A DNA stretch of 64,000 nucleotides from contig CAWGXG010000010.1 in the NCBI GenBank assembly GCA_963826505.1, positions 124,001 through 188,000 on the forward strand, in the 5' to 3' direction. The translations under genes and the position numbers were made by a program. This DNA is from CAWGXG01 sp963826505. Its GTDB lineage: Bacteria; Chloroflexota; Anaerolineae; Aggregatilineales; Aggregatilineaceae. Positions 53,059-60,904 of this stretch are shown in pieces. Positions within the stretch are counted from its first letter, which is position 1, and the number at the start of each line of letters is the position of its first letter. Under the pieces are notes generated by a model. The model was not told the origin of the DNA and did not search any database. It worked only from the letters and a program-made list of their open reading frames with translations.

Positions 53059-53365
53059 GAGAACTAGCAGGTGAAAGAGGTAAACAGGCTATTTTTGGTG
53101 GTAGCGTTACCAAGTGAATACTTTCGAAAACACACGCGTCTGGAAAAGAGTTTTTGTGTAGAACCGTATACTCTCCGCGGCAGAGCAATGCGCTCTGGAG
53201 AGGTGATCATTAGTAGAGTATTATGGTTTTGACGAGAATGCCCCGGCGCGCCTGTTTGCTCCCCGTGTGATTTCTCTGCACCCACCTGCGATGTGTTATC
53301 AGGTTGACCTTAGCCAACCCTGGGCTGGGCTGGGGACATTTGTGGGTTGTAGAGAGCATTAGCTC

Positions 53366-55447
53366 ATGACTGCATATCTCATAGTTGACGTAGATGATTT
53401 GTTGCAACGCCTCGAATCGCGCGGCGTAGCGATCGATATTCAAACCGTGGCTCGCACTCTGTTCAACAGTGCGATGCTGGCCGCTGGTGTGGGCGAGCCG
53501 GACGAGCTGGTCGCGATCGCGGTCGCAGATTGGAATCGCTACCGGCGGCCCGGCGCTAACGCTGGCGTCAGCGTGCAGCAGGTGTTTGCCGGCGAGCATT
53601 ACGATCTGTTCAACGTGCCGGACCGCTCAGAGGCGGTTGACGCGCTGCTTGGCCACTATTTTTCGCAAGAAGGTCAGGTCGTCGACGAGCTGATCGTGGC
53701 CACCACGCGCATGGACATTTCGACGCTGGTCAGCCGCGTGCGGACCACCGATCGCACCCGCGTCCGGCTTTGGGGTGATGAACCATCGGCGGAACTGAAG
53801 AAAGTCATCTTCCAGCCGCTCGAAGTGATCCTGGGCCTGCCCAGCAAAACCGTCGCGCTGTATATCGACTTCGAAAACATCACCATCAGCCTGAGCGAAC
53901 AGGGCTATATCATTAACATCGACGACCTGCTCGAAGGCATGATCCATCAGGCGCAGACCTACGGGCAGGTGGTCCACATGACCGCTTATGCACCCTGGGG
54001 CCAGCGCGGCAGCCTGGGGCCGATGGTCGACCGCACGGGCCGCGAAGTCTCCGACGAAGTCCCCAGCCGCCTGGCGCGCAACAATATCGATCCCGTTTTC
54101 AGCCTGCCCGGCAAGAACAGCGCCGATATGCGCATCGCCAAAGAAGTGCTCGACGACAGCGCCCACATCGGCAGCGCCGACGTGTTCATCATCGCCAGCG
54201 GCGATCGCGACTTCAACGAAGTGTTTAGCGCCGTCCGCACCCGCAACAAGCAGGTTGTGGTGTGGGGCGTCCACGGCAGCACCAGCCGCCTCGTAGAGTC
54301 AAACCCGGCGCTAGTGGTCGAGTATATTGAAGGCTTCTGCAAGCTGAAACGTCACGCCGACGTGCTGGCCGCGCACGCGGTCGCCCGTGATGTGGGCGAA
54401 GAAGAGCCAGAGTTCCGCCCGTCGCAGTGGTCGAGCGTGATCATGCAGCTCGATTTCCTGCTGCACGGAACCGAAGCGGCGGAAGTCCCGCTGGATCGGC
54501 TCGTGCGGCGCTTGATCGAAATGCGCGCCGTGCCCAACACCGCGCGCGCCGAAGACCTGATCGTCCAGGCGGCGGCGCAAGGCATGTTGTTGATCGATCC
54601 CGAAGCGCATACCGTGGGACTCAATCCGGATGATCCCGTCGTGACCAAAACGCGCCTGATCCGCGATCGGATCGTGCACCGCGTCGCCAATACGCTGCAC
54701 GTGCGCGGCTGGGAATACGTCAATTACGGATTCCTGCTCAAGGGTATCGGCATGGATCACGGGCTGATCGGGCCAGGGCTGAACACCAACGACACCTGGC
54801 GCTCCGAATGGGTCGATACGCTGGTCCGCGAGGACATCCTCAGCCGCGAGCTGGTCCCGCACCGCCATAACCCGGAAGACCTGGTGCCGGTCATTCAACT
54901 GGTCGAGCACGAGCCGGGGCAGATGCCTGCCCTGCCCAGGGTTGACCGCGTCGACGTGGAAGATATGATCCGCCGCGTGATCGTCAGCGTGGAGCAGTTT
55001 ACGTCGTTCCGCGGTTTCGCGTGGTGCCCGCTGGGCAGCCTGCACCGACGTCTGCGCCCGTTTGATCCCAGCACGACCTTCCAGCAAAGCGTCGAAGAAT
55101 TGCAGGAAGACGGTGCGATCGACATCAACGAGTACGAAAATCCGCAGAGCGACTTCACGACGAAGGGTATCTCGCTGGTCGAGGACGCGCCGCTGGTGCG
55201 CGACGTGTTGGACGAGCGCAACCGCTTCGTCGAGGCGCTGCTCGATCTGTACGACCGCCGCATCCCAATCACACGTGACGCCATCCACGAGCTGGTACCG
55301 ACCGACGAGCATAACCTCGATTTGTGGATTTCGATCATGCAGTCGGAAAACGTGCTCAAAGGGGTCCCCGGTCAGCGCGACCTGTTCAGCCTGTTCCGCA
55401 CCCACCATACCGTGTGTATGGTCGCCGGAGATGCCGCCGAAAACTGA
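53366..55447 (+). CDS. Double NYN (PIN-like) domain protein
   Basis: 693 aa. The second NYN domain (about 165-330) is canonical: VALYIDFENI (catalytic Asp), NSADMRIAKEVLDDSA and FIIASGDRDF (acidic triad), as in LabA/MARF1-type RNases. The first ~150 residues repeat the same order in weakened form (YLIVDVDDLLQRLESRG, AVADWNRYRR, DELIVATTRMDISTLVSRV), with key acidic residues partly changed, so it is probably a degenerate NYN copy. The C-terminal half (about 350-690) is helical with repeated winged-helix-like segments. Likely a nucleic-acid-processing or sensing protein. The ribosome binding site is weak and the leader long, so translation may be controlled. Confidence 0.82.
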   Translation: MTAYLIVDVDDLLQRLESRGVAIDIQTVARTLFNSAMLAAGVGEPDELVAIAVADWNRYRRPGANAGVSVQQVFAGEHYDLFNVPDRSEAVDALLGHYFSQEGQVVDELIVATTRMDISTLVSRVRTTDRTRVRLWGDEPSAELKKVIFQPLEVILGLPSKTVALYIDFENITISLSEQGYIINIDDLLEGMIHQAQTYGQVVHMTAYAPWGQRGSLGPMVDRTGREVSDEVPSRLARNNIDPVFSLPGKNSADMRIAKEVLDDSAHIGSADVFIIASGDRDFNEVFSAVRTRNKQVVVWGVHGSTSRLVESNPALVVEYIEGFCKLKRHADVLAAHAVARDVGEEEPEFRPSQWSSVIMQLDFLLHGTEAAEVPLDRLVRRLIEMRAVPNTARAEDLIVQAAAQGMLLIDPEAHTVGLNPDDPVVTKTRLIRDRIVHRVANTLHVRGWEYVNYGFLLKGIGMDHGLIGPGLNTNDTWRSEWVDTLVREDILSRELVPHRHNPEDLVPVIQLVEHEPGQMPALPRVDRVDVEDMIRRVIVSVEQFTSFRGFAWCPLGSLHRRLRPFDPSTTFQQSVEELQEDGAIDINEYENPQSDFTTKGISLVEDAPLVRDVLDERNRFVEALLDLYDRRIPITRDAIHELVPTDEHNLDLWISIMQSENVLKGVPGQRDLFSLFRTHHTVCMVAGDAAEN

Positions 55448-55596
55448 TCGTGCGCCCGATCTTCTCTCTGCATTACCCCGTGTGGACTACGCCGGGTATC
55501 TTTTGGCGTTTTGCACAAATACCGCCGTTTTTGAGCCAGGTTAAGGCGATATTGCCGTGCCCAAATCAATTCAGGCTTTCAATGCCCTTGGACGAG

Positions 55597-55605
55597 TGGT
55601 ATAAT
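55597..55605 (+). promoter_or_regulatory. Extended -10 promoter of rpsO
   Basis: TGGTATAAT at 55597-55605 gives a TGn extension and a perfect -10, about 80 bases before the rpsO ATG. No strong -35 is visible. The leader contains an imperfect hairpin around 55630-55660 (CCGGCATACC with GGTGTGCCCGG). Confidence 0.65.
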
Positions 55606-55687
55606 GCGTGCGATTTCAGTGGTCGATGACCGGCATACCAACGTCCGGTGTGCCCGGTGACAGAGCTAACGAGGGATAAGGGACGCT

Positions 55688-55957
55688 ATGGGTATCACGA
55701 AGAAAGAAAAAGAAACCATCATCCAGAATTATGCGCGCCACGAAGGCGATACGGGGTCGCCAGAAGTGCAGGTCGCCCTGTTGACGACGCGCATCGAGCA
55801 GCTCACCGAGCACCTCAAGATTCACAAGCACGATGAGCACAGCCGACGCGGTCTACTCAAGCTTGTGGGGCAGCGTCGCCGCCACTTGAAGTACGTGAAC
55901 CGCAAGGACCCGGCAGCCTATCGCGAATTGATTCAGCGACTGGGTCTGCGACGCTAA
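55688..55957 (+). CDS. rpsO: 30S ribosomal protein S15
   Basis: 89 aa, the standard length. S15 binds the 16S rRNA central domain early in 30S assembly. Signatures are GSPEVQVALLTTRIEQLTEHL, HKHDEHSRRGLLKLVGQRRRHL and a Y-x-x-LI-x-x-LGLRR end. ATG 55688 has AAGGGA upstream. The classic rpsO-pnp order is kept, with 264 bases between the genes that hold structured RNA elements. Confidence 0.98.
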   Translation: MGITKKEKETIIQNYARHEGDTGSPEVQVALLTTRIEQLTEHLKIHKHDEHSRRGLLKLVGQRRRHLKYVNRKDPAAYRELIQRLGLRR

Positions 55958-55974
55958 GAGAGACGAGAAACGCA

Positions 55975-56003
55975 CAGCGCGGATCACAAGTTGGCCCGCG
56001 CTG
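55975..56003 (+). promoter_or_regulatory. Hairpin just after rpsO
   Basis: CAGCGCGG (55975-55982) pairs perfectly with CCGCGCTG (55996-56003) around 13 bases and lacks a T tract. It could be a processing or attenuation site between rpsO and pnp rather than a terminator. Confidence 0.5.
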
Positions 56004-56126
56004 TCCTGCCTATGATAGATAGACGCTGGTTTTGCCCGGCCCGGAATGCGCCGGAGGGATTTGCCGTCGTTGGCAAACGTGAAGACATTCCCGATTGATC
56101 GATACGTGGCCCAGAGCGGCAGGAAT

Positions 56127-56182
56127 TGGAACATGCGGTCAAATGAATGGGCGCAAGTGGCCCCGTTTGACACCACGTTCCA
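56127..56182 (+). promoter_or_regulatory. Three-tier hairpin in the pnp leader
   Basis: Nested pairs: TGGAAC (56127-56132) with GTTCCA (56177-56182), GTCAAA (56138-56143) with TTTGAC (56166-56171), and GGGC (56149-56152) with GCCC (56160-56163). It ends about 40 bases before the pnp ATG. In E. coli a leader hairpin of pnp is the target of RNase III/PNPase autoregulation; an equivalent here is inference. Confidence 0.6.
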
Positions 56183-56221
56183 GTCCCTGACCTCTGGGCC
56201 AAGTCTATGACGGAGGTTTAG

Positions 56222-58494
56222 ATGACCCCATTTACTGCGATGCCCGAAAATCATCGCTTCGTGGCCAAACTTGGCGACCGCGAACTCGTAATCGAATCCG
56301 GCAAGCTGGCCGAACAGGCTGGTGGCGCAGTCACCGTGCGCGAAGGCGATACCGTCGTCTTTGCGGCGGCCACGATGAGCTCCACAGCCCGCGAGGGAAT
56401 CGACTTTTTCCCGCTGAGTGTGGACTACGAAGAAAAGCTGTACGCGGCGGGGCGTATCCCCGGCAGTTTCATGCGGCGTGAAGGCCGCCCCTCGGAAGCG
56501 AGCATCCTGATCGCCCGCGTCACCGACCGGCCCCTGCGTCCGCTCTTCCCCAAAGACATGCGCAACGAAGTGCAGGTCATCGTCACGCCGCTGAGCCACG
56601 ACCAGGAACACCACGCCGACATGCTCTCGATCATCGCGGCCAGCGCCGCCCTGACGATCTCGGATGTGCCCTGGGACGGACCGATCGCCGCGATTCGCAT
56701 CGGCATGGTAGACGGTGAATTCGTCGTCAACCCGCTGATCCCGCAGATGGAAGACAGCGCGCTCGACCTGCGCATGGCCGGTACCGCCGATGCGGTGATC
56801 ATGGTCGAAGCGGGAGCCTCGGAAGTGGACGAGGAAACTATGGTGCGCGCCCTGCGCTTTGGGCACGACGCCATGCAGGACGTGATCCGCATTCAGAACG
56901 AAATGCGCGCCCAGTTGGGTAAGGCCAAGCGCGAATACACACCTGCCAAAGTCGACGCTGACCTGGCGGCCGAAGTACATGGCAAAGTCTCGAGCGCCGT
57001 GGCAGACATCGTGGCCAACCAGTTGGACCGCGACGAGCGCAACGCCGCCATCGACGATCTGCGCGAGCGCCTGCTGGCCGAATACGAAACTACCGCGCCG
57101 GTCGATGAAGACGACGTGGTCAGCCTCAAGGACGTGCGCGAGGCCCTCAACGAGTCGATTAAGAAGGAAGTCCGCCGCCGCATTCTCGAAGACGGCGTGC
57201 GCCCGGATGGCCGCGACTACGTCACGATCCGCCCGCTGTCCGCCGAGGTAGACACCGTCCCGCGCGTGCACGGCTCCGGCCTGTTCAAGCGCGGTCAAAC
57301 TCAGGTGTTGAGCATCTGCACGCTGGGCACCCCGCGTGACAGCCAGCCGCTCGACGGGCTGTATCCCGAAGACACCAAGCGCTACATGCATCACTACAAT
57401 TTCCCGCCCTATTCCACCGGCGAGACGTGGATGCTGCGCGGCCCCAAGCGCCGCGAAATCGGGCATGGGGCGCTGGCCGAAACCGCGCTGCGCGCTGTGA
57501 TCCCACCCGAAGACGAATTCCCGTACACCATTCGCGTCGTCAGCGAAGTGATGTCGTCCAACGGCAGCACCAGCATGGCGAGCGTGTGCGGCAGCACCTT
57601 GTCCTTGATGGCTGGCGGGGTTCCGCTGCGCCGTCCGGTGGCCGGGATCGCGATGGGCCTGATCAAAGAAGGCGAACGCTACGCCGTGCTGACCGACATC
57701 CAGGGCATGGAAGATCACCTGGGCGATATGGACTTCAAAGTCGCCGGGACCGAAGTCGGCATCACCGCCTTGCAGATGGACATCAAGATCAGGGGCGTGT
57801 CCGACGACGTGCTGCGCCAGGCGCTGAGCCAGGCGCGCGACGCCCGTTTGCAGATTCTCGAGCTGATCTGCAGACCATCCCCGCGCCGCGCACGGAACTC
57901 AACCCCTACGCGCCGCGTATCCTGACCGTCAAGGTCAACGTCGACAAGATCGGCATGATTATTGGGCCGGGTGGTAAGAACATTCGCGGCATCCAGGAAA
58001 AAACCGATACCAAAGTGGACATCGCCGAAGACGGTACGGTCTTCATCGCCAGCAACGATGGTCCGAGCGCCAACCGCGCCCGCGACATGATCCTGGCCAT
58101 GGTCGAAGAGGCGGAACTGGGTCGCATCTATACTGGGCGCGTGACGCGCGTCGAGGCGTATGGTGCGTTCGTGGAAGTCCTGCCGGGTCAGGATGGCCTC
58201 GTGCCGATCAGCCAGCTGGCCGATCGCCACATCGTCAGCGTGGAAGATGAAGTCGCCGTGGGTGACGAGATCATGGTCATGATCACCGACATCGACAGCG
58301 ACCGCAAAATCCGTTTGAGCCGTCAGGCCGTGCTCGAAGGCTGGACGCTCGAAGAAGCGCGCAAAGCCGATACCAAGATCAGCGGCGGCGGGCGCAGCGG
58401 CGGGCGCGGTGGGGATCGCCGGGGCGGCGGTGACCGTCGTGGCGGTGGCGATCGTGGTGGCAACCGCGGCGGTGGGGATCGCAGTCGGCGTTAA
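56222..58494 (+). CDS. pnp: Polynucleotide phosphorylase (PNPase), one-base frameshift
   Basis: About 757 aa when joined. It degrades RNA 3'-5' using phosphate. The first RNase PH domain (FVAKLGDRELVIESGKLAEQA, GRIPGSFMRREGRPSE), a helical linker and the catalytic second RNase PH domain (VSEVMSSNGSTSMASVCGSTL) are in one frame to about 57870. The KH domain (KIGMIIGPGGKNIRGIQ) and S1 domain (IYTGRVTRVEAYGAFVEVLPG) are in another. Around 57871 CTGATCTGCAG reads as CTGATGCTGCAG with one G lost, so a single missing base explains the break. The C-terminus is an RGG-like Gly/Arg tail. A strong terminator follows. Confidence 0.93.
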
Positions 58495-58525
58495 GCCAAA
58501 CCTCCGTCAATTTGTGGAATCAATA

Positions 58526-58561
58526 ATCGGGCGCGCTGTGGAACTCTACAGCGCGCCCGAT
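58526..58561 (+). terminator. Terminator after pnp
   Basis: ATCGGGCGCGCTGT (58526-58539) pairs perfectly over 14 bases with ACAGCGCGCCCGAT (58548-58561). Only a short T-rich stretch follows. Confidence 0.75.
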
Positions 58562-58603
58562 GTGTTATGTGAAACCACAAGGCTCACTCTTGCCGCAAAA
58601 CAA

Positions 58604-58627
58604 AAACGAGCCGCTGTCGGCCCGTTT
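58604..58627 (-). terminator. Terminator after rpmJ
   Basis: On the minus strand AAACGGGCCG (58627-58618) pairs with CGGCTCGTTT (58613-58604), with one G-U pair and a four-base loop. It runs into TTTTTGTTTTG. Confidence 0.85.
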
Positions 58628-58648
58628 CTGCTCATCCGGTGAAACGCA

Positions 58649-58765
58649 TCATCCCTGGCGCTGTTTGTGCTTCGGGTTGGACGCGCACATCACGTACAGA
58701 CGCCCGTTGCGGCGCACGAAGTAGCACTTGTCACACATCTTGCGCACCGATGACCGTACCTTCAT
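58649..58765 (-). CDS. rpmJ: 50S ribosomal protein L36
   Basis: 38 aa: MKVRSSVRKMCDKCYFVRRN, then GRLYVMCASNPKHKQRQG. The C-x2-C, C and H residues form the zinc ribbon of canonical L36. ATG 58765 has GGGGAGGTGAGG directly upstream, an excellent ribosome binding site. The gene has its own terminator and stands alone between pnp and S1, not in an spc/infA ribosomal operon. Whether a second rpmJ exists elsewhere cannot be seen. Confidence 0.93.
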   Translation of the reverse strand: MKVRSSVRKMCDKCYFVRRNGRLYVMCASNPKHKQRQG

Positions 58766-58951
58766 GACCTCACCTCCCCGGTTAGACTCTCTCCCCCGGC
58801 CCGCAGCGCACGCGCGCCGTCAGGGACAGGTGATTGGCATCATATGGTGCCACCCCTACACAGAGCGGCGCGCCTATTATAACGAAAACGCGGGCAAAAT
58901 CCAGACTGAGTTCAGAAGGGTGAGGCAAACATACTCCACCAATAAAAACAC

Positions 58952-58977
58952 ATCAGAGAGCAGGTTTGCTCTCTGAT
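58952..58977 (-). terminator. Terminator after S1 gene
   Basis: ATCAGAGAGCA (58952-58962) pairs perfectly with TGCTCTCTGAT (58967-58977). On the minus strand it is followed by GTGTTTTTATT. It lies about 46 bases after the S1 stop. Confidence 0.85.
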
Positions 58978-59022
58978 CCCTGGTGGTGTGTATGTCCGGT
59001 CTTCTGCCAGCGGCAGAACCCG

Positions 59023-60558
59023 TTAATCCTCGTCCTCCGGGGAAGCGTCGGCATCCTCGGCGGGCGCGTCATCTTCTGCCACGTCGTCTTCCGGTGCGAT
59101 TTCGTCAGAAGCCGCGGCCTCGTCGGGCATCTCCAACTCGTCAGCCACGGCGACATCCTCAACCGGCGCGACTTCGTCCGGAGTTACCATCTCATCAGAT
59201 GCAGCGACCTCTTCAACCGGTGCGGCTTCCTCAGGCATCTCGGCCTCTTCGAGCGCAACTTCTGCGACTGCGGCGGCTTCTTCAGGGGCCACCTCTGCGG
59301 CTGCGGCGGTTTCTTCAGGGGCCACCTCTACAGCTGCGGCGGCTTCTTCTTCAGGGGCGGCCTCTGCGGCAGCGCCTGAATCGGTGGCTTCCGCGCTCAC
59401 CTCGGCCTCCGGCTCAACACCCCACCGCTGCGTGAATCCCACGCGGCGCTGATCGGGTTCCAGACGGCTGATGCGCAGTTGCAGGCGATCGCCCTTCTTG
59501 ACATAACTGTACGGCTCTTTCAACGCGCCGTCGCCCATCTCGCTGAGGTGGAGCAGCCCTTCTAGCCCGTCGTCGAGCGCGATGAACGCCCCGAAATCGA
59601 CCACGTTGGTCACGGTGCCTTCGACCAACATCCCCTCGTGATAGCGCTCAAGCGCATCATCCCAGGGATCGGCCAGCAGACGCTTGCGGCTGAGCGCGAT
59701 CCGGTTCGTTTCGCGGTCCAGGCTCAGCACGTAGACATCGATTTCCTCGCCCACGCGCAGCACGTCACGCGGGTGATCGACCCGGTGCCAGGCCAGCTCG
59801 CTGACGTGAATCAGGCCGTCGGCCCCGCCCAGGTTGACGAACGCGCCGAAGTCGCGCAGACCGGTGACGGTGCCACGCACTACGTCGCCTTCGTGCAGCT
59901 CGGACAGCAAGCGCGCTTTCTGCTGGGCGCGCCATTCGCGCTGCGCCTCGCGCTCGGAGAAGATCAAGCGACGGCGATCCTGGTCAACCTCGATCACCTT
60001 GACGCCCAATTTCTGCCCTACGAGCGAATTCAGCGCTTCGCGCCGGTCGTTGCCTTGCAGCCCGGCGCTGACCGTCACCATATGCGATGACGGGATAAAG
60101 CCTTCCAACATTTTCCAGCGAACCAACACGCCACCGCGATTGTGGCCGGTAACCGTCACCTCAACCACCTGATCGCTTTCGAGCAGTTTACGGGCCGCGT
60201 CCCAATCATACTGTTGGAGGCCCATGTTGATCGACACGATCAGATTACCCTCGTTGTCGCGCGGGTTGAGCACGTACACCGGCACATTCATGCCCATGTG
60301 CAAGCTCTTGCGAAACTCGGGGTCGAGGCGGTCGAGGTCTTGCGACGTGACGATGCCGTCTTGCTTGGCCCCCATATCTACAATGATTTCGTGCGGCTCG
60401 ATCTGCAGAATTATCGCATCGCGGATCGCGCCCCGGTGTGGCGGCTCATAATCAAAGGACGCCTCCAGCATCTCCAAAAAGCTCGCTCCCGATTCTTCGG
60501 AGTCGTCGTTGGAATTATTGGAGGGAGTTGGCTGCTGCTGATTTTCGTCGAAGTCCAT
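59023..60558 (-). CDS. rpsA: Ribosomal protein S1-like with acidic Ala/Glu-rich tail
   Basis: 511 aa with four S1 (OB-fold) repeats at roughly 45-120, 130-200, 215-285 and 300-375. Motifs include IIVDMGAKQDGIV, GVLVRWKMLEGFIPSSH, GTVTGLRDFGAFVNLGGADGLIHVSEL and GTVTNVVDFGAFIALDDGLEGLLHLSEM. S1 tethers mRNA to the 30S subunit. The last ~130 residues are a low-complexity acidic tail of Ala, Glu and Val with 11-residue repeats (AAAxEVAPEET), absent from standard S1. The promoter at 60725-60752 leaves a ~160-base leader, and S1 is often autoregulated through its leader. Confidence 0.9.
   Translation of the reverse strand: MDFDENQQQPTPSNNSNDDSEESGASFLEMLEASFDYEPPHRGAIRDAIILQIEPHEIIVDMGAKQDGIVTSQDLDRLDPEFRKSLHMGMNVPVYVLNPRDNEGNLIVSINMGLQQYDWDAARKLLESDQVVEVTVTGHNRGGVLVRWKMLEGFIPSSHMVTVSAGLQGNDRREALNSLVGQKLGVKVIEVDQDRRRLIFSEREAQREWRAQQKARLLSELHEGDVVRGTVTGLRDFGAFVNLGGADGLIHVSELAWHRVDHPRDVLRVGEEIDVYVLSLDRETNRIALSRKRLLADPWDDALERYHEGMLVEGTVTNVVDFGAFIALDDGLEGLLHLSEMGDGALKEPYSYVKKGDRLQLRISRLEPDQRRVGFTQRWGVEPEAEVSAEATDSGAAAEAAPEEEAAAAVEVAPEETAAAAEVAPEEAAAVAEVALEEAEMPEEAAPVEEVAASDEMVTPDEVAPVEDVAVADELEMPDEAAASDEIAPEDDVAEDDAPAEDADASPEDED
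59278..59379 (-). repeat. 33-bp tandem repeat encoding the S1 tail
   Basis: Three successive ~33-base units begin TTCTTCAGGGG near 59278, 59311 and 59344-59347. They encode 11-residue repeats in the acidic tail. The third unit carries an extra codon. Confidence 0.7.
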
Positions 60559-60717
60559 GCTACATCTACCACCTTATGTTGGGAGAGACGGCTCGGCACA
60601 CCGGCGGGCTGGCAGATCCCCATACGCAGCCTCCGCGCCGGAGATTACCCAGCGCAGCACCCACCCACCGATAGACTAATGATAACATAATTCATAATTC
60701 TTTGGGACAGGTGGTTG

Positions 60718-60747
60718 TTGACACATTTTAGCCCGACTGTGCATAGT
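60718..60747 (+). promoter_or_regulatory. Promoter toward the TIR gene
   Basis: TTGACA (60718-60723) with an 18-base spacer to CATAGT (60742-60747). The -35 is perfect and the -10 moderate. It overlaps the reverse-strand S1 promoter. Confidence 0.5.
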
Positions 60748-60752
60748 GTGAA
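60725..60752 (-). promoter_or_regulatory. Promoter of the S1 gene
   Basis: On the minus strand TTCACA (60752-60747), a 16-base spacer and TAAAAT (60730-60725). Each hexamer matches consensus at five of six positions. The whole gap 60559-60904 holds only these two opposed promoters and the two leaders; nothing else is recognised. Confidence 0.6.
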
Positions 60753-60904
60753 TTTAGTATAGGATGACAAAAACCGCAAACGGGACCTACAATATGCGTA
60801 CCCTGTCAGCACGCGGCGGCAGGGGTCAGACCAACCTTCTTCGGATCGTGCCGCATCGATCGCTATTTGGGGCGACATCGCGCGTCAGTGGAGAGGAAGG
60901 CATC

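Larger units (their letters stand above)
52832..53365. other. Long intergenic/leader region before the double-NYN gene
   Basis: About 530 bases. It contains a terminator-like hairpin (52923-52955), a good promoter (53030-53058) and a ~300-base transcribed leader with a two-tier hairpin at 53171-53202 (CTCTCC with GGAGAG, AGAGC with GCTCT). A 54-codon frame from GTG 53071 in the leader lacks a ribosome binding site and was not called. Confidence 0.55.

Noticed and set aside
53071..53235. 54-codon frame starting with GTG in the double-NYN leader
   Set aside because: No Shine-Dalgarno and no protein-like features; more likely a chance frame in a structured leader.
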